NCBI GenBank assembly: GCA_016294035.1
Contig: JAEDCT010000009.1
Location: forward strand, 1-64,000
From: Treponema sp.
Lineage (GTDB): Bacteria > Spirochaetota > Spirochaetia > Treponematales > Treponemataceae
Direction of reading: 5' to 3'
Length of the DNA stretch: 64,000 nucleotides
Below the pieces are notes generated by a model, which was not told the origin of the DNA, did not search any database, and saw only the letters and a list, made by a program, of their open reading frames with translations. Of the stretch, positions 26,091 to 35,114 are shown piece by piece; position 1 is the first letter of the stretch, and every line of letters starts with the position of its first letter. The position numbers and the translations under genes were made by a program.

Positions 26091-27047
26091 TTATTTAGAA
26101 ACTGTCGAGTTAGTTACAAAGCTGTTGTTCTTTGAAAATGGTTCAATAGAATCAATTCTGTTCTTCCAGTAATTGGCCTCAGACTTTGTTGTGTATGGAC
26201 CAACTCTAACGCGATACCAGAGAGTTCCCTTTGCATCAGAGAATGTGAATACCTCACACTGAATCTTGTTTTCATCAAGAAGACTTCTAGCCTCATCAGC
26301 AGCCTTCTTTGTTGAATAAGATGCTGCCTGAACCCAGAATCTGTCTGGCTCAGCCTTGTATGAAGCCGTTTTTGATGTTGTATAAGTCTTTGCAGGAACA
26401 GTATTCTTTGGTGCTGTCTTAGCAGCTTTTTCTTCAGAAACTGCCGTTTTTGGACTATATGAAGCCTTAACTGCAGAAGCAGATGATACGACACCTCTTT
26501 CAGAATCAATGATCATATTCTTTGACTCAACAACCTTATGAGTTGCATTTGTTTCCCTGATAGCTGTTTCTGCAACCTTGTTCTGAGCAACAACATTTGA
26601 CTTGTCAAAATTGAATTCAGAAACTGAAGAAGAACCTGGATTTCTGTTGGCAAGATCATAAATTGTTGTTCCGCCATTTGCTATGACCGTTACATTTTCA
26701 GTCTGTGCAACTCCATTTTCAAGATTTGCCTTTGGCTCAAGGATTTCTGTTTTTCCTTCTGCAGGAGTTGCAATATTCGAAATTACTGAAGTATTGTTTA
26801 CTTCTGCAGGATTGATACTGTCTGCATTCTGTGCAGGTTCACTCTTTGCAACAGTATTAACATACGGTTCATCTGCACGATGCTCAACAAGAGTTGGAGC
26901 CATCCATATTGCACCTGAATCCTTCTGATACATTGCAGTTGTGTTCTTTTTTGCTTCTGGAGCATAAAGAATATAGGCTGCACCAATGACTACGAGTAAA
27001 AAGATTCCTGCCGACAAGGCTATCCAAAGTGTACGTTTCTGTTCCAT
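26091..27047 (-). CDS. SPOR-domain membrane protein
   Basis: A 318-residue bitopic protein: short cytoplasmic start, one membrane segment (about 8-28), a long low-complexity Ala/Lys/Glu/Thr linker, and a C-terminal SPOR domain (about 238-308, beginning RFWVQAASYSTKKAAD). SPOR domains bind denuded peptidoglycan at division sites, so a septal role is likely. It is the third gene of the polA-coaE-SPOR-ybaK run. A 6-bp hairpin (AAGCCG/CGGCTT) lies in the 72-base gap before it. Confidence 0.85.
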   Translation of the reverse strand: MEQKRTLWIALSAGIFLLVVIGAAYILYAPEAKKNTTAMYQKDSGAIWMAPTLVEHRADEPYVNTVAKSEPAQNADSINPAEVNNTSVISNIATPAEGKTEILEPKANLENGVAQTENVTVIANGGTTIYDLANRNPGSSSVSEFNFDKSNVVAQNKVAETAIRETNATHKVVESKNMIIDSERGVVSSASAVKASYSPKTAVSEEKAAKTAPKNTVPAKTYTTSKTASYKAEPDRFWVQAASYSTKKAADEARSLLDENKIQCEVFTFSDAKGTLWYRVRVGPYTTKSEANYWKNRIDSIEPFSKNNSFVTNSTVSK

Positions 27048-27119
27048 ATCTTTTCTATCCCCAAGCCGACATCAATTTAGACCGGCTTTCCATACACTAT
27101 TTATCGGACAAAAAAAAAT

Positions 27120-27716
27120 TTATTTAAGCAATAATTCAAGAGATTTTTTGAGTGATGAAATTGAACCGGTATTTTGAATTTTCATTATCTTTATTCCGGT
27201 AGCTTCATAGTTTTTGTACAGATTTTTCTGAGCCCTGAACCTAGCAAGTATCTGGCCAGTCTTCATTCCATCACGTTTTCTAGCCCTGAAAAACCGTTTT
27301 AAGGATGGACAGTCCACATACAGAATTCTGTCCACAAATTTCATTGCATCAGTCTTGAACAGAACAGTTGCATTTATGACAACATTTTTACCTTCTGTAA
27401 TATTTGATTCCACAAAGGATTTCAAATGACTGGTTATATAGGGATAGACGATTGATTCCTGTGTTTTCACCATTTCTGGATTTTCAAAAATCAGTGCACC
27501 AAGATTTCTTCTTATGATTTTTCCATTTTCATCAAGAAGACATATTCCTGCCTTTTTTGCATCCTCTGAGAAAGCTTCCAGTATCTTCTGTTTTTCTGCT
27601 TCAACGGCACTGTGTCCCACAACATCAGCATCAATTGCCGCAAATCCCATTTTTTCCAGTATTGATGAGACTTGGTTCTTGCCTGATGCCATAGGTCCTG
27701 TAACACAAAGAACCAT
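27120..27716 (-). CDS. coaE: Dephospho-CoA kinase
   Basis: CoaE phosphorylates dephospho-CoA in the last step of coenzyme A synthesis. The 198-residue protein has the P-loop GPMASGKN near residue 7, the DADVVGH segment (near 29) and a lid region rich in Arg. The P-loop ends GKN rather than the usual GKS/GKT. Its ATG overlaps the polA stop codon by one base (TGATG), so the two are translationally coupled. Confidence 0.85.
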   Translation of the reverse strand: MVLCVTGPMASGKNQVSSILEKMGFAAIDADVVGHSAVEAEKQKILEAFSEDAKKAGICLLDENGKIIRRNLGALIFENPEMVKTQESIVYPYITSHLKSFVESNITEGKNVVINATVLFKTDAMKFVDRILYVDCPSLKRFFRARKRDGMKTGQILARFRAQKNLYKNYEATGIKIMKIQNTGSISSLKKSLELLLK

Positions 27717-30508
27717 CAGTGAAATTCTCCCCAGTTCTTTCCATGCTCAATGCTGACTCGAAGAGGAACATTCAGCCTGAAGGCACCTTCCATTTCATTG
27801 CGGATTAAATCAATGGCTTTCTGAACATAGGATTCGTTTTCAGGACATTCAAAAATAAGTTCATCATGAACCTGCAAAAGCATTTTCACATCACTCATTT
27901 CTCTTGAAAGCCTGTCATTAACCTTGATCATTGCAGTCTTTACAATATCTGCCGCAGTTCCCTGAATTGGAGTATTAACAGCAACTCTTTCAGCTGCCTG
28001 GCTGATAAGCTTATTTGAACTTCTGATTTCAGGCAAATATCGTCTTCTTCCCATTATTGTCTCAACATAGCCGAAAGATTTTGCATCATCAATTGTCTTG
28101 TCCAGGAATTTCTTAACATCTGCATAGGTTTGAAAATACTGGTCAATAAACATTTTTGCTTCTGTTCTGGATATGCCAAGATCCTTTGCAAGCCGGAAAG
28201 CACTCATTCCATACATGACACCAAAATTTACGGTTTTTGCAAATCTTCTCTGATCCGAAGTAACCTGATCCGGAGAAATTCCATTGATCAATGCAGCTGT
28301 AGACTTATGAACATCAATTCCATTTATGAATGATGAGCTAAGATTTTTGTCTCCACTTAAGTGAGCAAGAACCACAAGTTCAATCTGTGCATAGTCAGCG
28401 GAAATCAAAACCTTTCCGTCAGATGCAGTAAATGCACTTCTGATTCGACGGCCCGCATCATCGCGAACAGGAATATTCTGAAGATTTGGATCACGGCTGG
28501 AAAGTCGGCCAGTTGCAGTTCCTGTCTGCATGAATGAAGTATGTATTCTTGAATTCTTGTCCGTAAGCTCCGGCAATGTTTCAACGTATGTACTCAAGAG
28601 CTTTGTGCTGGATCTGTAATCAAGTATTGCCTGAAGAATTTCATTGCCTTCAGTTTCAAGAAGTTCCTCAAGAACCGCCGTGTCTGTACTAAAACCTGTC
28701 TTTGTTTTCTTGAGGGGCTTAAGGTGCTGCTCGACAAACAAAACTTCCTGAAGCTGCTTTGTTGATGCTATATTGAATTCATGCCCCGCAATCTGATGGA
28801 TTTTCTTTTCCTTTTCTTCAATGAGTTTTTTAAGCTCAACACTGTATTCAGCAAGAGCCTTCTTGTTTAGATATATGCCCTCTTCTTCCATGGAAACTAA
28901 AATCGGAAGAAGCTTCATTTCCATGCCATAGAACAAATCCTCAAGCTTTCTTTTTTTGAGTTCTTCCCTGAATTTATTGCACAGCTTGAGAGTAAAATCA
29001 GAATCCTCAGCACCATATTTTGATGCAGTTTCAAGAGGAACATCTGCAAAAGTCTGACCTTTTTCAACTATATCCTTGAACTCAATGCCTCTGAGACCAA
29101 GAGTTTTTTCTGCAAGGGATTCAAGACTGTAGGGACTTTTTCCTGTTGCCCCAGGATTCAAAAGCCAGGCCGCAACCATTGTGTCAAAAACAGAACAATC
29201 AAATTTTCCGGCATATCCATTGGCATGAAGAATCTCCATATCAAACTTTGCATTATGCATGCAGACCGTAACATTGCAGTTGCCAAAGATTCTTTCCAGC
29301 TGGGAAAAGGCATCCTCAAGGGAAACTGTCTCAGGTGCAAACATTCCTCCAGAAAGTACCAGCGGCACATAAATTCCCTCACCCTCAACAAAGCTCAGGC
29401 TAAAACCAACAATATTTGCACTGGTGCTTTCAAGGCCATCAGTTTCCGTGTCAAATGCACAGATTTTTGATTCACCAGAAAGCATCTGATCAATGAAGGA
29501 TGATAGATCCGATGCTGAAGTAACGCCCCTGTATTTCCCCTCATTTTGCTTTACCTCAAGAGCTTTCTCTTCTGGAATTTCAACAGCAGGCTTTTCTTTT
29601 TTTACGCCCTTATCTTCTGATGCGCCGGAATCAACTTGAGACGCAAACTGCTTTGCAATGGAATAGGCCCCGTATCTTTCAAGAATTTTTGCTGCCTTTT
29701 TGTAATCAAGGTCAGATGTTGTAAATGAATCAAATGAAATATCCAGGGGAACATTATCATCAAGGGTAATGAGTTTTTTTGAGCTGAATGCATTTTCCCT
29801 GTCACTGCGAATCTTGTCACCGAGAGCCCCCTTTATTTCCTGGGCATGGTCATAGATTCCCTCCAGAGTTTCATACTGAGCAAGAAGTTTCAGTGCAGTC
29901 TTGTCACCAACACCCTTAACTCCAGGAACATTATCTGCAGTATCACCAACAAGGGAAAGATAATCCAGAATTTTTTCCGGACCTATTCCCCACTTTGCCT
30001 TGACCTCATCAATTCCCAGAGAAACCCATCCGCCATTATCCTTGTCCGGCTGCATCTCAAGACATTTTTCATCCACAAGCTGAAGAAGGTCCTTGTCACC
30101 TGAAAGAATCCTAACTTCACGGTTTTCAGCCCTGCACTTTCTTGCCACAGTTGCAATTATGTCATCAGCCTCATAGCCGTCACATCTTAGAACAGGAACA
30201 TTAAGTGCCTCTAGAATTTCTTCAATCCACGGAATCTGTGCATGAAGATCTTCCGGAGTCTTTGCACGGCTTGCCTTGTACTCAGGATACATTTCATGCC
30301 TGAAAGTTTTTGTCTTTGAATCAAAAGCCGCAGCAAGATAAGATGGCTTGTATTTTGAAAGCAAGGCCTTAAGGTTCTTAAAAAATATAACCACCGCACT
30401 GATATTGTCCCCGGCGGGATTTGTCAGAGGGTGGTTCACAAGAGCAAAATATGCCCGGTAAATTAATCCATATGAATCTAAAATATATACTGCATTGTCA
30501 TTTGCCAT
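27716..30508 (-). CDS. polA: DNA polymerase I
   Basis: A 930-residue family A polymerase for repair and Okazaki-fragment processing. All three domains are present: 5' nuclease (about 1-290), 3'-5' exonuclease with intact DxE (FDTETDGL), HNAKFD and YGAEDSD motifs (about 330-520), and polymerase with DYAQIEL (near 703), RRFAKTVNFGVMYG and QVHDELIFE (near 881). Proofreading is therefore probably active. No Shine-Dalgarno; TAGTAT lies six bases before the ATG. coaE overlaps its stop. Confidence 0.95.
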   Translation of the reverse strand: MANDNAVYILDSYGLIYRAYFALVNHPLTNPAGDNISAVVIFFKNLKALLSKYKPSYLAAAFDSKTKTFRHEMYPEYKASRAKTPEDLHAQIPWIEEILEALNVPVLRCDGYEADDIIATVARKCRAENREVRILSGDKDLLQLVDEKCLEMQPDKDNGGWVSLGIDEVKAKWGIGPEKILDYLSLVGDTADNVPGVKGVGDKTALKLLAQYETLEGIYDHAQEIKGALGDKIRSDRENAFSSKKLITLDDNVPLDISFDSFTTSDLDYKKAAKILERYGAYSIAKQFASQVDSGASEDKGVKKEKPAVEIPEEKALEVKQNEGKYRGVTSASDLSSFIDQMLSGESKICAFDTETDGLESTSANIVGFSLSFVEGEGIYVPLVLSGGMFAPETVSLEDAFSQLERIFGNCNVTVCMHNAKFDMEILHANGYAGKFDCSVFDTMVAAWLLNPGATGKSPYSLESLAEKTLGLRGIEFKDIVEKGQTFADVPLETASKYGAEDSDFTLKLCNKFREELKKRKLEDLFYGMEMKLLPILVSMEEEGIYLNKKALAEYSVELKKLIEEKEKKIHQIAGHEFNIASTKQLQEVLFVEQHLKPLKKTKTGFSTDTAVLEELLETEGNEILQAILDYRSSTKLLSTYVETLPELTDKNSRIHTSFMQTGTATGRLSSRDPNLQNIPVRDDAGRRIRSAFTASDGKVLISADYAQIELVVLAHLSGDKNLSSSFINGIDVHKSTAALINGISPDQVTSDQRRFAKTVNFGVMYGMSAFRLAKDLGISRTEAKMFIDQYFQTYADVKKFLDKTIDDAKSFGYVETIMGRRRYLPEIRSSNKLISQAAERVAVNTPIQGTAADIVKTAMIKVNDRLSREMSDVKMLLQVHDELIFECPENESYVQKAIDLIRNEMEGAFRLNVPLRVSIEHGKNWGEFH

Positions 30509-30514
30509 GACTAA

Positions 30515-30543
30515 ATACTAGCATATACACTTATTTTATGGAA
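30515..30543 (-). promoter_or_regulatory. Possible leaderless promoter of polA
   Basis: TAGTAT (complement of 30515-30520) lies six bases before the ATG. The -35 at 17 bases is poor (TTCCAT, 30538-30543). Confidence 0.45.
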
Positions 30544-31022
30544 GAAAGCAATGGTGATCTGAGACGAGGCCCCGGATCCATTGAGCTGTCATAAAGCTGC
30601 GGATCTTCAAGAACATCGCAAATGCTGTTTCCCCTGTTTTTTCCGAATGAAACAATTTTCATGAGCTGTGATGTTGTAGCATTTGAAAGAAGATACTCAG
30701 TAAAATCCATATTCTTGTATGCCTTTGAAATCTGCCAGTCTGACTGCAACTGGAAAACTTCCTTTTCTCCGCGAAGATCAGAAGCCAGGTAATCATTGGC
30801 AATATCATACATTCTTTCAAAAAGGACTTCCTTTCCATCATCCGTAAGCCTGACGATTGTTGAATAGCTTGGTTCAAAAGCATAGGCCTTGAGCATGCGC
30901 ATGTAGTGCATTTCAACAGAATTCTCATAGACATTTGACTTAACGTACTTTACTTTCTTTTCCTGGGCAAAAGCCATTGGAATCAAAAGAGCCAAAGCAA
31001 TAACTGATACAAATTTTTTCAT
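30531..31022 (-). CDS. Hypothetical periplasmic protein
   Basis: A 163-residue protein with a clear Sec signal peptide (MKKFVSVIALALLIPMAFA, cleavage after AFA) and no recognisable domain. The mature part is helical and charged. It ends 22 bases before polA and may run into it, although polA has its own -10 box. A strong promoter (31063-31091) and GGAGAGGAG ribosome site precede it, which suggests solid expression. Confidence 0.7.
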   Translation of the reverse strand: MKKFVSVIALALLIPMAFAQEKKVKYVKSNVYENSVEMHYMRMLKAYAFEPSYSTIVRLTDDGKEVLFERMYDIANDYLASDLRGEKEVFQLQSDWQISKAYKNMDFTEYLLSNATTSQLMKIVSFGKNRGNSICDVLEDPQLYDSSMDPGPRLRSPLLSSIK

Positions 31023-31062
31023 AATAATTTTCTCCTCTCCCTAAACTATTACTATGTTCGAC

Positions 31063-31091
31063 ATTTTACCGCCACACTTTAGTACTGTCAA
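31063..31091 (-). promoter_or_regulatory. Promoter of the 31022 gene
   Basis: Perfect TTGACA (complement of 31086-31091), 17 bases, TAAAAT (complement of 31063-31068). The leader is about 34 bases and holds a strong ribosome site. Confidence 0.75.
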
Positions 31092-31234
31092 TCGCGTTTA
31101 ATGTAATATTTCGCATTCGTTTCTATTTTTCGCAAACAAAACATTTTTTTGATTTTTTTTATTTCCATTTTCTCCATTCACTCTAAAATCATGACAAATA
31201 AAATTTTGCAGTTATTCAGGAAACAACATATTTC

Positions 31235-31263
31235 TTGATGAAAACAGTGTTTCTCTTTATAAT
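31235..31263 (+). promoter_or_regulatory. Near-leaderless promoter of the EEP gene
   Basis: TTGATG (31235-31240), 17 bases, TATAAT (31258-31263), nine bases to the GTG start. The leader would be about three bases. Confidence 0.7.
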
Positions 31264-31272
31264 AACTTCATC

Positions 31273-32373
31273 GTGAAAATTACAGAGAAACTTGGAATAA
31301 GAATCGCAATTATTGTCACTGGCGGATTGATTGCATTTTGTTTTCTTTATTTTCTATATTTTGTTGTCTTTTCATATCGTCAGAAGGATAATCTGAAACT
31401 CAGGGCAAAAGGCCAAAGTACTGAGGAAGAGCTTGAAACAAATCGTGCATACAGACTGATCAGTCACAACATTGGTTTCGGAGCATACTCGCCAGACTTC
31501 ACATTCTTCATGGATGGTGGAAAAGAAAGCCGTGCTTTTTCCAGGGATCAGGTAATCGGCAACACGACAGGATGTGCCAGAGTTACTTCAAACATGGGGG
31601 CTGATTTTCTTCTTTACCAGGAAGTTGACATCAGGGGAACACGAAGCCACTTTGTCAACGAAGCTGATTTACTGGTATCTATAATAGAAGAAAATGACAC
31701 CATCAACTGGATTTTTGCACAAAACTACAACTCACCTTACATTCTTTATCCATTATCATCACCACACGGAAGAAACAAATCAGGAATCATGACAGCAAGC
31801 CATTTCAAGATTCAGGATGCCACAAGACGTTCCCTGCCAGTTGAAAAGGGACTTTCTAGACTTGTTGACCTGGATCGATGCTATGCAAAAACTGTATTCA
31901 ATACTAAAAATTCAAAAAAACTCATCATTTATAATGTTCATCTGAGTGCATACACCACAACCCCTGAAACCGGAAACAACCAGATCAGAATGATTTGCAT
32001 GGACATGGATGAAGAATACAGGAAAGGAAACTACGTTCTCGCTGCCGGAGACATGAACAGGGAAATTTTCGAAAGGGCAAGCGAACTCTTCGGAAAAAGC
32101 AGGAAGGACTACTCATGGTGCCAGTCCTTTCCAGAAAATCTTCTTCCAGAAAACCTGAATCTTGTTCCCCCATGCAGTAAAGAATCTCCGGTTCCAACAT
32201 CCAGAAACACGGACATCCCCTACGGACCGGATAATTTTGTGACAATCATAGATGGTTTCATTGTTTCAAAAAACATCAGGGTTCTGACGACAGAAGTCCT
32301 CAAGACTGATTTTGAATATTCTGACCATAACCCAATATACATTGATTTCATGCTTTCTGATGACAATCAGTAG
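31273..32373 (+). CDS. Membrane-anchored endonuclease/exonuclease/phosphatase family protein
   Basis: A 366-residue EEP-fold enzyme with an N-terminal membrane anchor (about 10-30). Motifs in order: SHNIGFG, QEVD (catalytic Glu), NVHLSAY, AAGDMNRE and SDHNPI, so the metal-dependent phosphodiesterase site looks complete. The substrate may be nucleic acid, a phosphoinositide-like lipid or another phosphodiester; the outer position implied by the anchor favours an envelope role. The start is a GTG with no Shine-Dalgarno, nine bases after a consensus -10 box. Confidence 0.8.
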   Translation: MKITEKLGIRIAIIVTGGLIAFCFLYFLYFVVFSYRQKDNLKLRAKGQSTEEELETNRAYRLISHNIGFGAYSPDFTFFMDGGKESRAFSRDQVIGNTTGCARVTSNMGADFLLYQEVDIRGTRSHFVNEADLLVSIIEENDTINWIFAQNYNSPYILYPLSSPHGRNKSGIMTASHFKIQDATRRSLPVEKGLSRLVDLDRCYAKTVFNTKNSKKLIIYNVHLSAYTTTPETGNNQIRMICMDMDEEYRKGNYVLAAGDMNREIFERASELFGKSRKDYSWCQSFPENLLPENLNLVPPCSKESPVPTSRNTDIPYGPDNFVTIIDGFIVSKNIRVLTTEVLKTDFEYSDHNPIYIDFMLSDDNQ

Positions 32374-32409
32374 ACCATGGAACAGGGTTCCTAAAAAGAC
32401 AATAAAGTT

Positions 32410-32439
32410 TATCAGTTATATGGTATGTATAAGCTGATA
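32410..32439 (+). promoter_or_regulatory. Inverted repeat upstream of icd
   Basis: TATCAG-TTATA (32410-32420) pairs with TATAA-G-CTGATA (32428-32439, one bulged G), 11 bp in all. A second perfect hairpin, 7 bp with a 3-base loop, lies at 32459-32475. Neither has a T-run. They are candidate operators or leader structures for icd; the role is inference. Confidence 0.45.
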
Positions 32440-32502
32440 TAACACAGCAAAAATATGGTCCTGAAAAATTCAGGATGACATTTATAATTTAGGAGAAAAA
32501 CT

Positions 32503-33699
32503 ATGGCAAAAATTCAGATGAAAAACCCAATTGCTGAACTCGACGGCGATGAAATGACCCGCGTGCTTTGGGCTGTAATCAAGGAAAAGCTTCTTGAACC
32601 ATTCATTGACCTCAAGACAGAATACTACGACCTTGGTCTCAAGAGCCGTGACGACAGCGACGACAAGATTACTTACGCTGCTGCAGAAGCAATCAAGAGA
32701 CTTCACGTTGGCGTTAAGTGTGCAACAATCACTTCAAACGAAGCCCGCGTAAAGGAATACAACCTGAAGCAGCTTACACGCTCACCAAACGGAATCATCC
32801 GCGAGGAACTTGACGGTACAGTTTTCCGCGCCCCAATTTTCGTAAACAACATCCAGTGCTGCGTTACAAGCTGGAAGAAGCCAATCGTCCTTGGCCGCCA
32901 TGCATACGGTGATGTTTACAAGAACTGCGAAATCAAGGTTCCATGTGCTGGAAAAGCAGAACTTGTTTTTACAGGTGAAGATGGAACAGAAATCCGCAAG
33001 ACAATCCAGATGATGAAGGGACCTGGAATTCTTCAGGGCATCCACAACATGGACAAGTCAATCGAAAGCTTTGCCCGCTGCTGCTTTAACTATGCCCTTG
33101 ACCAGAAAATCAGCGTATGGCTCGGAACAAAGGACACAATCTCAAAAACTTATGACGGAAACTTCAAGGCAATCTTCCAGAAGATTTTCGACGAGGAATT
33201 CAAGGCAAAATTTGATGCAGCTGGAATTGAATATTTCTACACCCTCATCGATGACTGTGTTGCAAGAATCATGAAGCATGAAGGCGGAATCCTTTGGGCA
33301 TGCAAGAACTACGACGGTGACGTTATGAGTGACATGATAGCCTCTGCCTGCGGAAGTCTTGCAATGATGACTTCTGTTCTCGTAAGCCCGGACGGAAACT
33401 TTGAATACGAAGCAAGCCACGGAACAGTTCAGAAGCACTACTACCGCTACCTTAAGGGCGAAAAGACTTCAACAAACCCTGTTGCAACAATCTTCGCATG
33501 GACAGGTGCCCTTGCAAAACGCGGTGAACTTGACGGAACACCAGAACTCGTAGATTTTGCAAAGAAGCTTGAAAAGGCAACCCTCGACGTTATCGAAGAA
33601 GGAACAATGACAGGTGACCTTGCACGCCTTGCAACTCCGGCAGCAAAGAAAATTTTAAACAGCTGGGAATTCATTGATGCCATCGCTGCAAAGCTGTAA
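32503..33699 (+). CDS. icd: NADP-dependent isocitrate dehydrogenase (eukaryotic-like, type II)
   Basis: The enzyme oxidises isocitrate to 2-oxoglutarate with NADP. At 398 residues, with LDGDEMTRV near the start, the TRSPNGIIRE substrate loop, DGDVMSDMIA and ASHGTVQKHYYRY, it matches the homodimeric type II family of eukaryotes and some bacteria rather than E. coli Icd. AGGAG precedes the ATG. Codon use is visibly more biased (many GC-ending codons) than in its neighbours, suggesting high expression. It likely supplies 2-oxoglutarate for glutamate synthesis. Confidence 0.92.
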   Translation: MAKIQMKNPIAELDGDEMTRVLWAVIKEKLLEPFIDLKTEYYDLGLKSRDDSDDKITYAAAEAIKRLHVGVKCATITSNEARVKEYNLKQLTRSPNGIIREELDGTVFRAPIFVNNIQCCVTSWKKPIVLGRHAYGDVYKNCEIKVPCAGKAELVFTGEDGTEIRKTIQMMKGPGILQGIHNMDKSIESFARCCFNYALDQKISVWLGTKDTISKTYDGNFKAIFQKIFDEEFKAKFDAAGIEYFYTLIDDCVARIMKHEGGILWACKNYDGDVMSDMIASACGSLAMMTSVLVSPDGNFEYEASHGTVQKHYYRYLKGEKTSTNPVATIFAWTGALAKRGELDGTPELVDFAKKLEKATLDVIEEGTMTGDLARLATPAAKKILNSWEFIDAIAAKL

Positions 33700-33829
33700 G
33701 CGAAGGTCAAGAAATTGTCATTATGGTGCTTGAACTGATAATCTGATTCCAGGCTGAAAGAGATTCCCGCATAAAGTGCGAAGACTACATAAGAAAACAG
33801 ATTTATACATAAAGGCAATTATTTCCAAT

Positions 33830-33888
33830 AAAAAAATGCACCTCCTAAAATTGAACTTTATTTGTCCAACTTTAGGGGTGTATTTTAT
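33830..33888. terminator. Bidirectional terminator between icd and murI
   Basis: A long imperfect stem (33839-33856 with 33864-33880, two mismatches) is flanked by a T-rich stretch on the forward side and by seven T residues on the reverse side. It can end both convergent genes. The preceding 130 bases after icd hold nothing I recognise. Confidence 0.7.
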
Positions 33889-33941
33889 TCTCCAATTTAC
33901 AGACTTCTGGAAAAACAAACATTATTGAATAGAAACTAAAA

Positions 33942-34769
33942 TCAACAAATGCATCCACCGAAGGGAATATGGAATTTTTCGCAAAGAATTTCATATTCCT
34001 TTTTTTCATCATCACCATTCAGACTTGTAACAAAGAAAGTCATATCTTCGGGTAAGTTTTCAGAATCAGGTTTTTCAGGTGCAGTTTTTATTACATCAAG
34101 GGCATGATTGGAAACACCGTCACGACTGTCTACCACAAAGACCTTTCTCCAGCTTTTGGATGCAAAAGCTTCTTCAATTTCACGAGCCATGTGTGTAAAA
34201 TGTGTGCAGCCTAGAATAATTGTATCGCAGCCGCAACTGTTGAAATAATCCACGGCAGGCATTACGGCAGCCATTTTTTCTTCTCGCGTTGCAGTAAACA
34301 ATCTGTGCTCAATAAAGTCAATTAAATCCGGATCACCTCGTTTAAGCACCTGACAGTCACTTGCAAAATCCTCAATCAGTTTCTGTGAATAGGGATGATT
34401 CACAGAAGCATTTGTTGCAAGAAAACCGATTTTTTTATTGAGGGAAACTTTAGCTGCAAGTTTGATTGCAGGAACAGTTCCGATTATTGGAAGACCAGGA
34501 TAAAGTTTTCTAAGCTCATCAAGGGCAGTAACTGAAATTGTATTGCAGGCAATAATCACGGCACGAGGATTCCATCGATCAATAATTTGACTGATGGCAT
34601 GTGAAGAACAACTTACTATTTCTTCAAAGGATTTTTCCCCATAAGGAAAATGAACTGTATCTCCCAAATAGACACACCGTCTTTCAGGAGATTTTTCCTT
34701 TAGCAGCAGCATATATGGAATTCCGCCGGTACCACTGTCCAGAAAAGCAAAATCAACACTTTTTTTCAC
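33942..34769 (-). CDS. murI: Glutamate racemase
   Basis: MurI makes D-glutamate for peptidoglycan. The 275-residue protein has DSGTGG (Asp11), the catalytic pair Cys75 (ACNTISV) and Cys189 (LGCTHF), and the GDTVHFPYG loop. The start is a GTG with AGGAG six bases before it. It follows a zinc-ribbon gene by ten bases and its ribosome site overlaps that gene's end. Confidence 0.92.
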   Translation of the reverse strand: MKKSVDFAFLDSGTGGIPYMLLLKEKSPERRCVYLGDTVHFPYGEKSFEEIVSCSSHAISQIIDRWNPRAVIIACNTISVTALDELRKLYPGLPIIGTVPAIKLAAKVSLNKKIGFLATNASVNHPYSQKLIEDFASDCQVLKRGDPDLIDFIEHRLFTATREEKMAAVMPAVDYFNSCGCDTIILGCTHFTHMAREIEEAFASKSWRKVFVVDSRDGVSNHALDVIKTAPEKPDSENLPEDMTFFVTSLNGDDEKKEYEILCEKFHIPFGGCIC

Positions 34770-34779
34770 GGCCTACTCC

Positions 34780-35061
34780 TTAGGAAAACAGAGCGTTAAA
34801 GGCATCAACTGCCTTTGATTTTTTTTCATCATTACCTGGACCTTTAGAATCAAAGTTTCTTTTGGGACTGAAAAAACCGCAGAAATTTGAGTGTTCCTTG
34901 TCACCCACAAGCTCATCAACAGTTTCATGACAATCATAATGACTTCCCGGCATATAATGAATACAATTTCTGCAGCAATGCAAATCTGAATGACATTGAG
35001 GACATTCACTTGACCGTGAGACCATATCTACAAGGATTTCACTTCCACATTTCCAACACAT
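34780..35061 (-). CDS. Small zinc-ribbon protein
   Basis: A 93-residue protein with about nine Cys and several His residues, arranged as CWKC, ECPQCHSDLHCCRNC, HYDCHE and NFCGF. It probably binds two zinc ions. The C-terminal part is Lys-rich. I do not recognise a function. It sits directly before murI in one transcript. It has no Shine-Dalgarno; TATCAT lies six bases before the ATG. It is divergent from the pentapeptide gene, with interleaved promoters. Confidence 0.7.
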   Translation of the reverse strand: MCWKCGSEILVDMVSRSSECPQCHSDLHCCRNCIHYMPGSHYDCHETVDELVGDKEHSNFCGFFSPKRNFDSKGPGNDEKKSKAVDAFNALFS

Positions 35062-35067
35062 AAATCA

Positions 35068-35097
35068 ATGATACCATATTTGACTATTTGCCTTCAA
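35068..35097 (-). promoter_or_regulatory. Leaderless-type promoter of the zinc-ribbon gene
   Basis: TTGAAG (complement of 35092-35097), 18 bases, TATCAT (complement of 35068-35073), six bases to the ATG at 35061. It interleaves with the opposite promoter at 35080-35108. Confidence 0.55.
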
Positions 35098-35108
35098 TAA
35101 ACTAATGT
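35080..35108 (+). promoter_or_regulatory. Leaderless-type promoter of the pentapeptide gene
   Basis: TTGACT (35080-35085), 17 bases, TAATGT (35103-35108), six bases to the ATG at 35115. It overlaps the opposite promoter, so the two polymerases cannot both bind at once. Confidence 0.6.
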
Positions 35109-35114
35109 TTAGAT

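Noticed and set aside
32483..32488. TATAAT directly before the icd ribosome site as the icd promoter
   Set aside because: A start seven bases downstream would fall inside AGGAG and remove the ribosome site; no good -35 box lies 17 bases upstream.
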